From assembly GCF_023094165.1 (NCBI RefSeq), contig NZ_JALMDK010000005.1, forward strand, positions 744,001 to 808,000: a stretch of 64,000 nucleotides of DNA, given 5' to 3'. Each line of letters begins with the position of its first letter. Within the stretch, counting starts at the first letter, position 1. A program made the translations under genes and the position numbers. This stretch comes from Crossiella sp. S99.2. GTDB lineage: Bacteria > Actinomycetota > Actinomycetes > Mycobacteriales > Pseudonocardiaceae. Shown here piece by piece: positions 15,514 through 24,050 of this stretch. The notes beneath the pieces are model-generated. The model was not told the DNA's origin and made no database searches. It saw only the letters and a list, made by a program, of their open reading frames with translations.

Positions 15514-16856
15514 CTAGCCGGCTCTCACATAGAAGGCATCAAGGTCTCCATAGAGGATGCGGTCTGCCACGTAGTACAACCTCAGTCCGATTCCCGCGCG
15601 GCCATTTTCTGCGGACAGCACGTCCTGAACCGAGAAGTTTCCGTCCCCCTTGCCTGCGCCTTGGGCGGTGCTGGCGAATGGGTACTCATCGCACTGTCGC
15701 GTCTCGGTGTCGTATGGCGGGAGCTGGTTCGGTCCGGTATACGGAGGTCGGCGGTTGCATGCCTTGGTCTTCTCGGCCGCGTTCAGATTCCATGTCGGCC
15801 CGTCGTATGCGACGCGCTGAAGACCGAGGTCGTTGGGATCGCCGAGATACTTACCGGGAATCTTCTTCTCGGTTCCGTAGTTCGGATAGGTCTGCGCGGG
15901 ACTGTTCTGGGCTCTGTTGATATGGGCCGTTACCCCGTCGTATCCTTCGTTGTAACGGTATTGAAGATGCGGAATGACATCGGTGAAGATGCACGCCTTC
16001 GGGTTGAACCTGAAGTAGTCGGCCGAGTCGCAGCGGATGCCGTGCCTGGCGCCGTAACCAGGCACGGTCACCGCGCCGGTGCTGTCGACAGCCTGGCCGG
16101 TGAAGGCCCAGAGGTTGCGCAGCACCTTTTCCGGCTGCTGGGCAGACTGGGTCTCATCGGAGTTGATGACCCAGTCATGCCACTTTCCGTCGTTCCAGTC
16201 GCCGATCTGCTTGGTGATCCAGTCGTTGTTGACCGAGCAGCCGACGGTCAGCATCGTGCAGACCACCTTGAGGCGCAGGTGCGAGAACCGGGTGAATGTT
16301 CCGGTCACCTTGTAGTCGTCGCCGCGGAACCACACGTGGACCAGGCGATTGAGGGGATTTGCGATACCGGCTGCGGTGTACTTGACCGTTGCCGTGCCCT
16401 GCGGTTGACCAGTGCTCGGATCGATGATGGTGGCCACGGCCTCGTGACGTTGACACCACAGGTTTCGGTTGTGAACTCTGCCAGGCTCGCCGTTGACATT
16501 GTCACCCCGCAAACACTCATCAATGATGGGCTGAGGAGGGTCCTCGGTGATGCCTGATCCTGGCCGGCCACCGCGCTGATTGAGCAGGTCGCCTACCGTC
16601 TGAGTGGAGACGCTGTTGTGTTTATGGCAAATCGCCGGGTGTCCTCGATGGTTCCGGTCCTTGGTTCTGGTTCCGGTGCCACCAGGTTTCCCTGGCTGTT
16701 CAGGTAGGGAGCCCCTGTCAGAGATAAGACGCCTCTGGCAGGTCCCTGAAATGGATCGGATTGACCTGCTGCAGCATGGCCTTGCAAGCCCAGTGCGAGG
16801 GCCGACGCGCACGCAGCAGCAATGATAGACATTCGTCTAGGTGCGGACGATGTCAT
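15514..16856 (-). CDS. Secreted NucA/NucB-type deoxyribonuclease, reading frame interrupted
   Basis: The C-terminal domain ends with CDEYPFAST, then NGRAGIGLRLYYVADRILYGD and DAFYV, the hallmark of the NucA/NucB DNase family (the DEYPFA acidic residues form the active site). Upstream is a domain with the DECLRGDN and NRNLWCQRH segments often preceding it. The ATG at 16856, six bases after a G6 run, starts a clear signal peptide (MTSSAPRRMSIIAAACASAL, then HAAAGQ), but that frame stops at 16593, whereas the nuclease frame is continuous only from elsewhere; the two frames must join at roughly 16600-16680 through a one-base change. The gene is either a pseudogene, misread by one base, or frameshift-expressed. 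The nearest start within the nuclease frame (16812) gives no signal peptide and is unlikely. Confidence 0.7.
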
Positions 16857-17146
16857 ATACTTCCCCCCTTATTATGTTGTTGTTCCCCCGGCGCTTTTGA
16901 GGCGCCTAGTTGGCACCGTAACGAGTCCACCAAGGGCACTACTCCGCCAAATGGACTATTTTCCGGAGAGTAGGCAGGGTCTCTGCTTAACCTGGTCCAG
17001 CGAGATCAACGAAGGACGGATTGCTCACTGAGATGATCACGTCAAGGTCGCCGTTTCGTGGTTGTACCTGGGACTAGACCGCGTTACCTGCGCTGTCATG
17101 GCGTTCCACGCCGGAGAGCCACTCGCCTTACGCGGAGGAGAAGGTC

Positions 17147-17641
17147 ATGGACAACCAGCTGTACCCGCCCATGTCGCCGGGATCGATTGCCGCCGTGCTG
17201 ATCGGCACCATGATCGGCCTGGTCCTGCTCGCCGCCGCGGCGGTGCTGCTCTGGCGGGCCGTGCACACCGATCGAGCTGCTCGCCGAACCCGGGAGCAGA
17301 TCGACATGCAGGCGGCCCGGGACGCCTACGAGCGGGGACTGGCAACTGGTCGGATGGAGCGCGAACGCCCACACGATGATCACCCGTTCCCCGTCGGCAG
17401 GGTCGTGGACGCGATCAACCAGCTGGGACGGCACCTCAGCGATCAGCAACATCGGCTGACGCGCCAGCTCGACGAGATGCAGACCCAGCTGAGCCGGGCG
17501 TTGGTTCTGGCCGCAGGCGCCACGGTCCGCACTCCGACGCCGCCGAGGCCCGCCCCGGCACCGCCGCCGCAGGGTCCGGCCGGATCGCCGACCGCGCGGT
17601 TGGCGATCCGGCCGGACCGGTCGATGGTTCCCATGCCGTAG
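17147..17641 (+). CDS. Membrane-anchored protein with Pro-rich tail (164 aa)
   Basis: The ATG has a good GGAGGAG ribosome-binding site. One membrane span at about residues 14-36 (AAVLIGTMIGLVLLAAAAVL) is followed by a basic, helical cytoplasmic region with possible coiled coil (about 40-120) and a Pro/Ala-rich tail. I do not recognise a family. It stands alone, between the nuclease gene and uvrA, with no visible operon partner. Confidence 0.7.
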   Translation: MDNQLYPPMSPGSIAAVLIGTMIGLVLLAAAAVLLWRAVHTDRAARRTREQIDMQAARDAYERGLATGRMERERPHDDHPFPVGRVVDAINQLGRHLSDQQHRLTRQLDEMQTQLSRALVLAAGATVRTPTPPRPAPAPPPQGPAGSPTARLAIRPDRSMVPMP

Positions 17642-18003
17642 AACGTCGTGCACCTGGGCCGCGGTGTGGCCAGCTCGGCCAGGGGAGGGCGCGGGCGAAT
17701 CGCTCTCGGTCCGTGGGACGGGGAGTCCGGTACCGTGGATGGCGGTGCCAGTGCGGAGATAACGTTTTCAGTCACCGTGGCCGCCTTGCTGAACCACCGG
17801 TTCCTCGCCACGGGCGAGGGGCTCACCAGCGGTTACCCGACTGGGTGAGAGCAGGACTGCGGACGACAGATCTGTTGTCTGGGGAGATCTCACCAGTACG
17901 GCCAGTCGAACACCTGCGCGAACGAATGTCGGTGGGTCGTCTTAGCATGGTGGCTCCAGCCCTGCCCTAGACCGCAAGACCCTTGTGAAGGGACTCCACC
18001 TCA
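17642..18003 (+). promoter_or_regulatory. uvrA upstream region
   Basis: The 362 bases before uvrA contain no convincing gene. They hold a possible SOS box (17906-17921), a -10-like TAGCAT at 17943-17948 and an AAGGGA ribosome-binding site about ten bases before the GTG start of uvrA. The remainder shows nothing I can interpret. Confidence 0.5.
17906..17921 (+). promoter_or_regulatory. Possible LexA (SOS) box of uvrA
   Basis: TCGAACACCTGCGCGA matches the actinobacterial LexA consensus TCGAAC-N4-GTTCGA at 10 of 12 defined positions (two mismatches in the right half). It lies about 21 bases upstream of a TAGCAT -10 element, so LexA bound there would block the -35 region. uvrA is a known SOS gene in actinobacteria. 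The imperfect right half keeps confidence moderate. Confidence 0.4.
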
Positions 18004-21000
18004 GTGGCCGACCGTCTCGTCGTTCGTGGCGCACGCGAGCACAACCTCCGCGGAGTCGATATCGACCTGCCGCGCGACAGCATGATCGTGTTCACCGGGC
18101 TTTCGGGCTCCGGTAAGTCGAGCCTGGCCTTCGACACGATCTTCGCCGAGGGCCAGCGCCGGTACGTCGAGTCGCTCTCGGCCTATGCCCGGCAGTTCCT
18201 CGGCCAGATGGACAAGCCGGACGTCGACTTCATCGAGGGCCTCTCGCCCGCGGTGTCCATCGACCAGAAGTCCACCAGCCGCAACCCGCGCTCCACGGTC
18301 GGCACCATCACCGAGGTCTACGACTACCTGCGGCTGCTCTACGCGCGCGCGGGCAAGCCGCACTGCCCGGTCTGTGGCGAGCTGATCAGCAAACAGAGTC
18401 CGCAGCAGATCGTGGACCAGGTGCTGGCCATGGGCGAGGGCGAGCGGTTCCAGGTGCTGGCGCCGATCGTGCGTGGTCGCAAGGGTGAGTTCGTCGACCT
18501 GTTCGAGCAGTTGCAGTCCCAGGGTTACTCGCGGGCCAGGGTGGACGGCACGGTGCACTCGCTGGCCGAGCCGCCGAAGCTGAAGAAGCAGGAGAAGCAC
18601 GACATCGCGGTGGTCATCGACCGGCTCGCGGTGAAGTCCAACGCCAAGCAGCGGCTCACCGACTCGGTGGAGACCGCGTTGCGGCTGGCTGACGGGCTGG
18701 TCGTGCTGGAGTTCGTGGACAAGCCCGAGGACGACCCGCACCGCGAGCGCCGCTTCTCCGAGCACCTGGCCTGTCCGAACGCGCACCCGCTGGCCGTGGA
18801 CGACCTGGAGCCGCGGTCGTTCTCGTTCAACTCGCCCTACGGCGCCTGCCCGGACTGCACCGGCATCGGCGTGCGCAAGGAGGTTGACCCGGAGCTGGTC
18901 GTGCCGGACGACGAGCTGTCCCTGGCCGAGGGCGCGGTGGCGCCGTGGGCCAGCGGGCAGGCCGCCGAGTACTACGGGCGGCTGCTGGAATCGCTGGCCG
19001 AGACCATCGGCTTCCGGATCGACGCGCCGTGGAAGCGGCTGTCCTCGGCCGCGCAGAAGGCGGTGCTGCACGGCGTCGACAAGCAGGTGCATGTCCGCTA
19101 CCGCAACAAGTACGGCCGCGAGCGCTCCTACTACGCCAACTTCGAGGGCGTGATCCCGTTCCTGGAACGGCGGCAGGAGCAGACCGAGTCCGACTACATG
19201 CGGGAGAAGTACGAGGGCTACATGCGGGAGGTGCCGTGCCCGGCCTGCCGCGGCACCCGCCTCAAGCCGGAGATCCTCGCGGTCACCCTCGGCCACCGCA
19301 GCCAGGGCGACAAGTCCATCGCGGACGTCTGCGCGATGAGCGTGCGCGACTGCGCCGACTTCCTCAACGGGCTGCAGCTGGACCGGCGGCAGAAGATGAT
19401 CGCCGCCGCGGTGCTCAAGGAGGTGCAGGCCCGGCTCGGGTTCCTGCTCGACGTGGGCCTGGACTACCTGTCGCTGGACCGGGCCTCTGGCACGCTCTCC
19501 GGCGGTGAGGCGCAGCGCATCCGGCTGGCCACCCAGATCGGGTCCGGGCTGGTCGGTGTGCTGTACGTGCTGGACGAGCCGTCCATCGGGCTGCACCAGC
19601 GGGACAACCACCGGCTGATCGAGACGCTGACCAGGCTGCGCGACCTGGGCAACACGCTGATCGTGGTCGAGCACGACGAGGACACCATCCGCACCTCGGA
19701 CTGGGTGGTCGACATCGGCCCCGGCGCGGGTGAGCACGGTGGTCAGGTGGTGCACAGCGGGCCGTACGAGCAGCTGCTGACCAACCCGCGCTCGGTCACC
19801 GGGCAGTACCTGTCCGGGGCCAGGGAGATCCCGATGCCCGCGCTGCGGCGGCCGGTGGACAACCGGCGGCAGCTGACCGTGGTCGGCGCGCGCGAGCACA
19901 ACCTGCGCGGCATCGACGTGGACTTCCCGCTGGGCTGCCTGGTCTCGGTCACCGGGGTGTCAGGGTCGGGCAAGTCGACGCTGGTCAACGACATCCTGGC
20001 GACCGTGCTGGCGAACAAGCTCAACGGCGCGCGGCAGGTGCCGGGGCGGCACACCCGGGTCACCGGGCTGGAGCACGTGGACAAGCTGGTGCGGGTGGAC
20101 CAGTCGCCGATCGGGCGCACCCCTCGGTCCAACGCGGCCACCTACACCGGGGTGTTCGACCACGTCCGCAAGCTGTTCGCGGCCACCACCGAGGCGAAGG
20201 TGCGCGGCTACCAGCCGGGCCGGTTCTCCTTCAACGTCAAGGGCGGCCGCTGCGAGGCGTGCGCGGGCGACGGCACCATCAAGATCGAGATGAACTTCCT
20301 GCCGGACGTGTACGTGCCGTGCGAGGTGTGCAAGGGCGCCCGGTACAACCGGGAGACCCTGGAGGTGCACTACAAGGGCAAGACCATCGCCGAGGTGCTG
20401 GACATGCCGATCGAGGAGGCCGCGGGCTTCTTCGAGCCGGTGAACGCGATCTACCGGCACCTGCGCACGCTGGTCGACGTCGGGCTGGGGTACGTGCGGC
20501 TGGGGCAGCCCGCGCCGACCCTCTCCGGTGGTGAGGCGCAGCGGGTGAAGCTGGCCAGCGAGCTGCAAAAGCGCTCCACCGGCAAGACGGTCTACATCCT
20601 GGACGAGCCGACCACCGGTCTGCACTTCGAGGACATCCGCAAGCTGCTGCTGGTGATCAACGGCCTGGTGGACAAGGGCAACACGGTGATCGTGATCGAG
20701 CACAACCTCGACGTGATCAAGACCTCGGACTGGCTGATCGACATGGGTCCGGAAGGCGGTTCGGGCGGCGGCATGGTGGTGGCCACCGGCACGCCGGAGG
20801 ACGTGGTGGACGTGCCCGAGAGCTACACCGGCCAGTTCCTCGCCACGCTGCTGGCCAAGCAGGCAGGCGAGGTGCGTGCCGAGCCGAGGGCCGCCACCAA
20901 CGGCAAGGCCAAGACCAACGGCGCCAAGGCGACGACTCCGGCGAAGTCCACCGGCAAGGACGCCGCTCCGGCGAAGTCCTCCGGCAAGGACGCGGCGAAG

Positions 21001-21108
21001 ACGGCGGGCGCCGCCAAGACGGCCGCCGCCAAGAACGGCACGGCGGCAAAGAATGGTGCGGCGGCCAAGAACGGCGCCAAGACGAAGGCCAAGGCCGGCG
21101 CACGCTGA
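18004..21108 (+). CDS. uvrA: Excinuclease ABC subunit A
   Basis: UvrA is the damage-recognition ATPase of nucleotide excision repair; it dimerises, loads UvrB onto lesions and leaves. Both ABC modules are complete: Walker [15 protein letters not shown] near residue 31, signature [16 protein letters not shown] near 498, Walker [15 protein letters not shown], and in the second half [11 protein letters not shown] near 650 and [19 protein letters not shown] near 840. The zinc module CEAC...CEVC (about 756-780) is present. The length of 1034 exceeds the usual 940-970 because of a C-terminal Lys/Ala-rich tail of about 80 residues. The GTG start fits the conserved N-terminus ([15 protein letters not shown]). 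Regulation by LexA is possible. Confidence 0.98.
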   Translation: MADRLVVRGAREHNLRGVDIDLPRDSMIVFTGLSGSGKSSLAFDTIFAEGQRRYVESLSAYARQFLGQMDKPDVDFIEGLSPAVSIDQKSTSRNPRSTVGTITEVYDYLRLLYARAGKPHCPVCGELISKQSPQQIVDQVLAMGEGERFQVLAPIVRGRKGEFVDLFEQLQSQGYSRARVDGTVHSLAEPPKLKKQEKHDIAVVIDRLAVKSNAKQRLTDSVETALRLADGLVVLEFVDKPEDDPHRERRFSEHLACPNAHPLAVDDLEPRSFSFNSPYGACPDCTGIGVRKEVDPELVVPDDELSLAEGAVAPWASGQAAEYYGRLLESLAETIGFRIDAPWKRLSSAAQKAVLHGVDKQVHVRYRNKYGRERSYYANFEGVIPFLERRQEQTESDYMREKYEGYMREVPCPACRGTRLKPEILAVTLGHRSQGDKSIADVCAMSVRDCADFLNGLQLDRRQKMIAAAVLKEVQARLGFLLDVGLDYLSLDRASGTLSGGEAQRIRLATQIGSGLVGVLYVLDEPSIGLHQRDNHRLIETLTRLRDLGNTLIVVEHDEDTIRTSDWVVDIGPGAGEHGGQVVHSGPYEQLLTNPRSVTGQYLSGAREIPMPALRRPVDNRRQLTVVGAREHNLRGIDVDFPLGCLVSVTGVSGSGKSTLVNDILATVLANKLNGARQVPGRHTRVTGLEHVDKLVRVDQSPIGRTPRSNAATYTGVFDHVRKLFAATTEAKVRGYQPGRFSFNVKGGRCEACAGDGTIKIEMNFLPDVYVPCEVCKGARYNRETLEVHYKGKTIAEVLDMPIEEAAGFFEPVNAIYRHLRTLVDVGLGYVRLGQPAPTLSGGEAQRVKLASELQKRSTGKTVYILDEPTTGLHFEDIRKLLLVINGLVDKGNTVIVIEHNLDVIKTSDWLIDMGPEGGSGGGMVVATGTPEDVVDVPESYTGQFLATLLAKQAGEVRAEPRAATNGKAKTNGAKATTPAKSTGKDAAPAKSSGKDAAKTAGAAKTAAAKNGTAAKNGAAAKNGAKTKAKAGAR

Positions 21109-21116
21109 CGGCATAC

Positions 21117-21149
21117 CCGCCGGGCCGATCCGACCGACCGGCCCGGCGG
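21117..21149 (+). terminator. Terminator after uvrA
   Basis: A perfect 10-bp GC stem (CCGCCGGGCC at 21117-21126, complement at 21140-21149) with a 13-base loop begins eight bases after the uvrA stop codon. The 22-base-period repeat element follows directly. Confidence 0.7.
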
Positions 21150-21153
21150 CTGC

Positions 21154-21220
21154 CGTCGAGTTGGGCCAAGTGGGATGCCCAGTTGGGCCAACTGGGCGTA
21201 CGACTTTGGCCAACTCGACG
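21154..21220. repeat. Short copy of a 22-base-period intergenic repeat element
   Basis: TTGGGCCAA, TTGGGCCAA and TTTGGCCAA begin at 21161, 21183 and 21205, exactly 22 bases apart, with one GTAC between the last two. The block is enclosed by a perfect 11-bp inverted repeat, CGTCGAGTTGG (21154-21164) and CCAACTCGACG (21210-21220). It lies between the convergent ends of uvrA and the response-regulator gene. The same pattern, longer, occurs at 52263-52461. Confidence 0.75.
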
Positions 21221-21228
21221 CTGGTGGG

Positions 21229-21888
21229 TTAGCTGCCGGGGCGGATCAGGCGGTGTTCGTAGGCCCAGATCACCGCGTGCACGCGGTCGCACAGGCCCAG
21301 TTTGGCCAGCACGCGGCTGACGTGGATCTTCACCGTGCCCTCGGACAGGAACAGGCCGGCGGCGATCTCCGCGTTGGCGGCGCCGCGGGCCAGCCAGAGC
21401 AGCACCTCGCGTTCGCGGCTGGTCAGCGCGGCGGCCGGATCGGCGGTGGCCGGGCCGGGCAGGTCGGGGGCGATGTGGTCGAGCAGCCTGCGGGTGGTGG
21501 AGGGGGCGATCACCGCCTCGCCCTGGTGCACGGTGCGGATCGCGGTCAGCATCTCCTCGGCGGTGCCGTCCTTGAGCAGGAAGCCGCTGGCCCCGGCGCG
21601 CAGGGCGGCGAAGGCGTGTTCGTCCAGGTCGAAGGTGGTCAGCATGATCACCTTGGGGGCTGGGCCGGGGCGGGCCAGGAGCCGGCGGGTGGCCTCGACG
21701 CCGTCCAGGCGGGGCATCCGGACGTCCATCAGCACCACATCGGCCGGGGTGGTGGCGAGGACGTCCAGGGCCTCGAAACCGTCGGCGGCCTCGCCGACCA
21801 CCCGCAGGTCCGGCTGGGACCGGACCACCAGCACACAGCCGGTGCGGACCAGGTCCTGGTCGTCGACCACCACCACCCGGATGGTCAA
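21229..21888 (-). CDS. Two-component response regulator, NarL/LuxR family
   Basis: The receiver domain (about residues 1-120) has the acidic pair DD at 9-10, the phospho-acceptor Asp55 in VVLMDVRMP and the switch Lys in LLKDG near 105. The C-terminal LuxR-type helix-turn-helix (about 150-212) carries LTSREREVLLWLARG and GTVKIHVSRVLAKL. It should bind DNA as a dimer after phosphorylation by the sensor kinase encoded just upstream, whose stop overlaps this start by 4 bases. The target genes are not evident; the operon also encodes a membrane protein. Confidence 0.95.
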   Translation of the reverse strand: MTIRVVVVDDQDLVRTGCVLVVRSQPDLRVVGEAADGFEALDVLATTPADVVLMDVRMPRLDGVEATRRLLARPGPAPKVIMLTTFDLDEHAFAALRAGASGFLLKDGTAEEMLTAIRTVHQGEAVIAPSTTRRLLDHIAPDLPGPATADPAAALTSREREVLLWLARGAANAEIAAGLFLSEGTVKIHVSRVLAKLGLCDRVHAVIWAYEHRLIRPGS

Positions 21889-23027
21889 GGCCGCACCGGC
21901 AGCCAGGCGCTCACCAGGAACCCGCCGTCCGGTCCCGGTCCGGTGGTCAGCCTGCCGCCCACGGCTTCGGTTCGCGCGCGCATCCCGCTCAACCCGTGTC
22001 CCTCCGTCCCGTTCGGCCCGGCCCCATCATCGATCACTGTCACGGTGAGGCCGACGGCGGACCAGGTCAGGTAGACCACGGCCGCCTTCGCGCCGGCGTG
22101 CCGCAGGGTGTTGGTCAGCGCTTCCTGGACCACCCGGTAGGCGGCGAGTTCGGTGGTGGCGCCCAGCGCGTGGCGGTCCCCGTGCTCGGTGAGGCGGACC
22201 GTGAGGCCGGTGGCGCGGACCCTGGTCACCAGGTCCGGCAGGTCGGTGAGCCCGGGTTGCGGCCGCCGGTCCGCCGTCGCGCCGGGGTGGTCCGTGCGCA
22301 GCACGCCGAGCAGTCCGCGCATGTCGGTCAGCGCGGCTCGGGCGGTGTCCTCGACCACCTGCAGCGACGCACCGGCCAGCTCCGGCGCGTACCGGCCGCC
22401 CTTGGCCTGGCTCACGATCACCGCGAGGGAGTGCGCGATGACGTCGTGCATCTCGGCCGTGATCCGGGCCCGCTCCTCCTGCCGGGAGTGCTCGGCCAGG
22501 CTTGCCAGCCGGGTCCGGTGCGCCAGACCCAGGCTCCACGCGGCGAGCACCACCGCGAGCAGCCCGCCGGCCAGCAGCAGGGTCGGCACGGGGGCGTTCG
22601 CCGCCTGGATCTGCGGCGATCCGGCGAAGGCCGCGGTTGCCGCCAGGGCCAGCACGACCCCGGCGGCCAGGGCGATGGCCGGGGTGCGGCCGCGGCCGTG
22701 CGCGCAGGCCGAGTAGAGCGCGATCGGGAACACCAGTGTGGACGGCAGGAACAGAGCGAAGGCGGAGATCAGCAGCGCCGCGCCGATGGCGAGGCTGACC
22801 AGCAGGAACGCGGGTAGCGGCCGGGTGCGGCGGGCGGCCAGGGCGAGGTGGGCGACGAACAGCGCGACCAGCAGTGGGATCGCCGTCGAGTGAGGCTGGG
22901 TGATGAGCGCGACCGGAGCGGACAGGCCGCCGAGCACCGCGGACAGCGTCGCGGCGAGCAGCGCGTCGGACACCCCGGGGCGCAGCCGCGCCAATGCCTC
23001 GGGACGCCATGTCCGCCGCTGGCTCAT
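21885..23027 (-). CDS. Sensor histidine kinase, HisKA_3 type (380 aa)
   Basis: Five or six membrane spans fill the first half (about residues 15-165). The dimerisation/phosphoacceptor domain has ARITAEMHDVIAHSLAVIV, where the first His is the expected phosphorylation site. The ATPase domain has an N box (EALTNTLRHAG), DDGAGPNG and a G box (GHGLSGMRARTEAVGGRL). It phosphorylates the response regulator encoded immediately downstream. The ATG at 23027 overlaps the stop of the preceding membrane-protein gene by 4 bases; the frame stays open far upstream, but that extension is a shadow of other genes. With no extracytoplasmic loop of note, the signal is probably sensed within the membrane. Confidence 0.93.
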   Translation of the reverse strand: MSQRRTWRPEALARLRPGVSDALLAATLSAVLGGLSAPVALITQPHSTAIPLLVALFVAHLALAARRTRPLPAFLLVSLAIGAALLISAFALFLPSTLVFPIALYSACAHGRGRTPAIALAAGVVLALAATAAFAGSPQIQAANAPVPTLLLAGGLLAVVLAAWSLGLAHRTRLASLAEHSRQEERARITAEMHDVIAHSLAVIVSQAKGGRYAPELAGASLQVVEDTARAALTDMRGLLGVLRTDHPGATADRRPQPGLTDLPDLVTRVRATGLTVRLTEHGDRHALGATTELAAYRVVQEALTNTLRHAGAKAAVVYLTWSAVGLTVTVIDDGAGPNGTEGHGLSGMRARTEAVGGRLTTGPGPDGGFLVSAWLPVRP

Positions 23028-23860
23028 GTCAGCACCGTAGAGCGCGGGGTGCGGGTGCGGTCGGTGAAGCCGAGAGTGGCCGCGCCGAGGACGACGCCGA
23101 GCAGCACCCAGCTCAGGTAGACCGCCAGCACGATCAGCGCCGCCGGGCTGCCGGTGTCGAAGGGCAGGGCGGGGCCGCCGAGGGCCGTGGACAGGGCGGC
23201 GAAGATCGGCATGGAGCCCTGGCTGATCAGGGTGGCGGCGGCCAGGGCGCCGCCGAGCAGCAGCAGGGGGCGGGGGAGGCGGTGGCCCCAGGGCTGGACC
23301 AGGGCGTGGCCGAGGGCCGCCGCGGCGGCGAAGGCGAGGACCTCGCCGAGCGGGACGGTGTTGGTGCCGTCGGCGGGCAGGGCGAGGGTGCCGCCCAGAG
23401 ACCAGTACAGCTTCAGCGCCGGGTAGGGCATGGCCAGGGCGAGCGCGGCGTGGCCGAGCCGACGCTGGTCGCCCGGCTCGGTGCGGCGGGTGCGGAGCAG
23501 GGCCAGTAGCAGGGTGCCCAAGGCGAGCAGGGCGGTGCCTCGGCTGAGCACACCCGGCCAGTCGACCAGGGCGAAGTCGCCCGCGGGGATGCCGGTGGCC
23601 CAGAAGAACATCCGGAAGCCGTCCAGGGGCAGGCCCGAGCCCGCCCACAGCAGCAGCACGCAGCTGAGTGCGCCGGTGAGGGTGCGGAAGCGGCCGAACA
23701 GGGCGAGCGCGCCGAGCGCCGCGGCGGCCGGGACCAGCCAGCCGGGCACAAAGACCTGTTGGTAGGACTGGCTTCCGGGTAGCAGGGGCCGGAGCAGCGA
23801 CCCGGTGAGCGCGAGCGCGAGGGCCGCGAGGGCCGGGCGGGTGAGTGGGCTGGGTGTCAT
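23024..23860 (-). CDS. Polytopic membrane protein coupled to a two-component system (278 aa)
   Basis: About seven to eight hydrophobic spans separated by short loops cover the whole sequence, with no enzymatic motif. The start at the ATG at 23860 (MTPSPLTRPALAALALALTG) is chosen because the preceding sequence in this frame has no protein character. It is first in a three-gene operon with the kinase and regulator, joined by two 4-base overlaps. It might feed a signal to the kinase or be an uncharacterised transporter-like protein; the sequence does not decide. Confidence 0.8.
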   Translation of the reverse strand: MTPSPLTRPALAALALALTGSLLRPLLPGSQSYQQVFVPGWLVPAAAALGALALFGRFRTLTGALSCVLLLWAGSGLPLDGFRMFFWATGIPAGDFALVDWPGVLSRGTALLALGTLLLALLRTRRTEPGDQRRLGHAALALAMPYPALKLYWSLGGTLALPADGTNTVPLGEVLAFAAAAALGHALVQPWGHRLPRPLLLLGGALAAATLISQGSMPIFAALSTALGGPALPFDTGSPAALIVLAVYLSWVLLGVVLGAATLGFTDRTRTPRSTVLT

Positions 23861-24050
23861 GGGACCGACCCTGGCGGCGGGCATGGTGACGGCGCGTCTG
23901 GCGGGTGGCCAGTCCGGGTCGGTCGCGCGGCCTATTCGGGCGGAACCGGCACGCTGCGCGATCGGAGAATGTCCCCGCATTGGTGGTTTGGATCTGGGCC
24001 GGGTGAACCCGGGTTGCGCCGGGGCGCGGGCGTCCGGCCGCCGTTCGACG

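Noticed and set aside
17648-17970. Short plus-strand frames before uvrA
   Set aside because: No ribosome-binding site, no family, and they run through the region that holds the promoter and possible SOS box.
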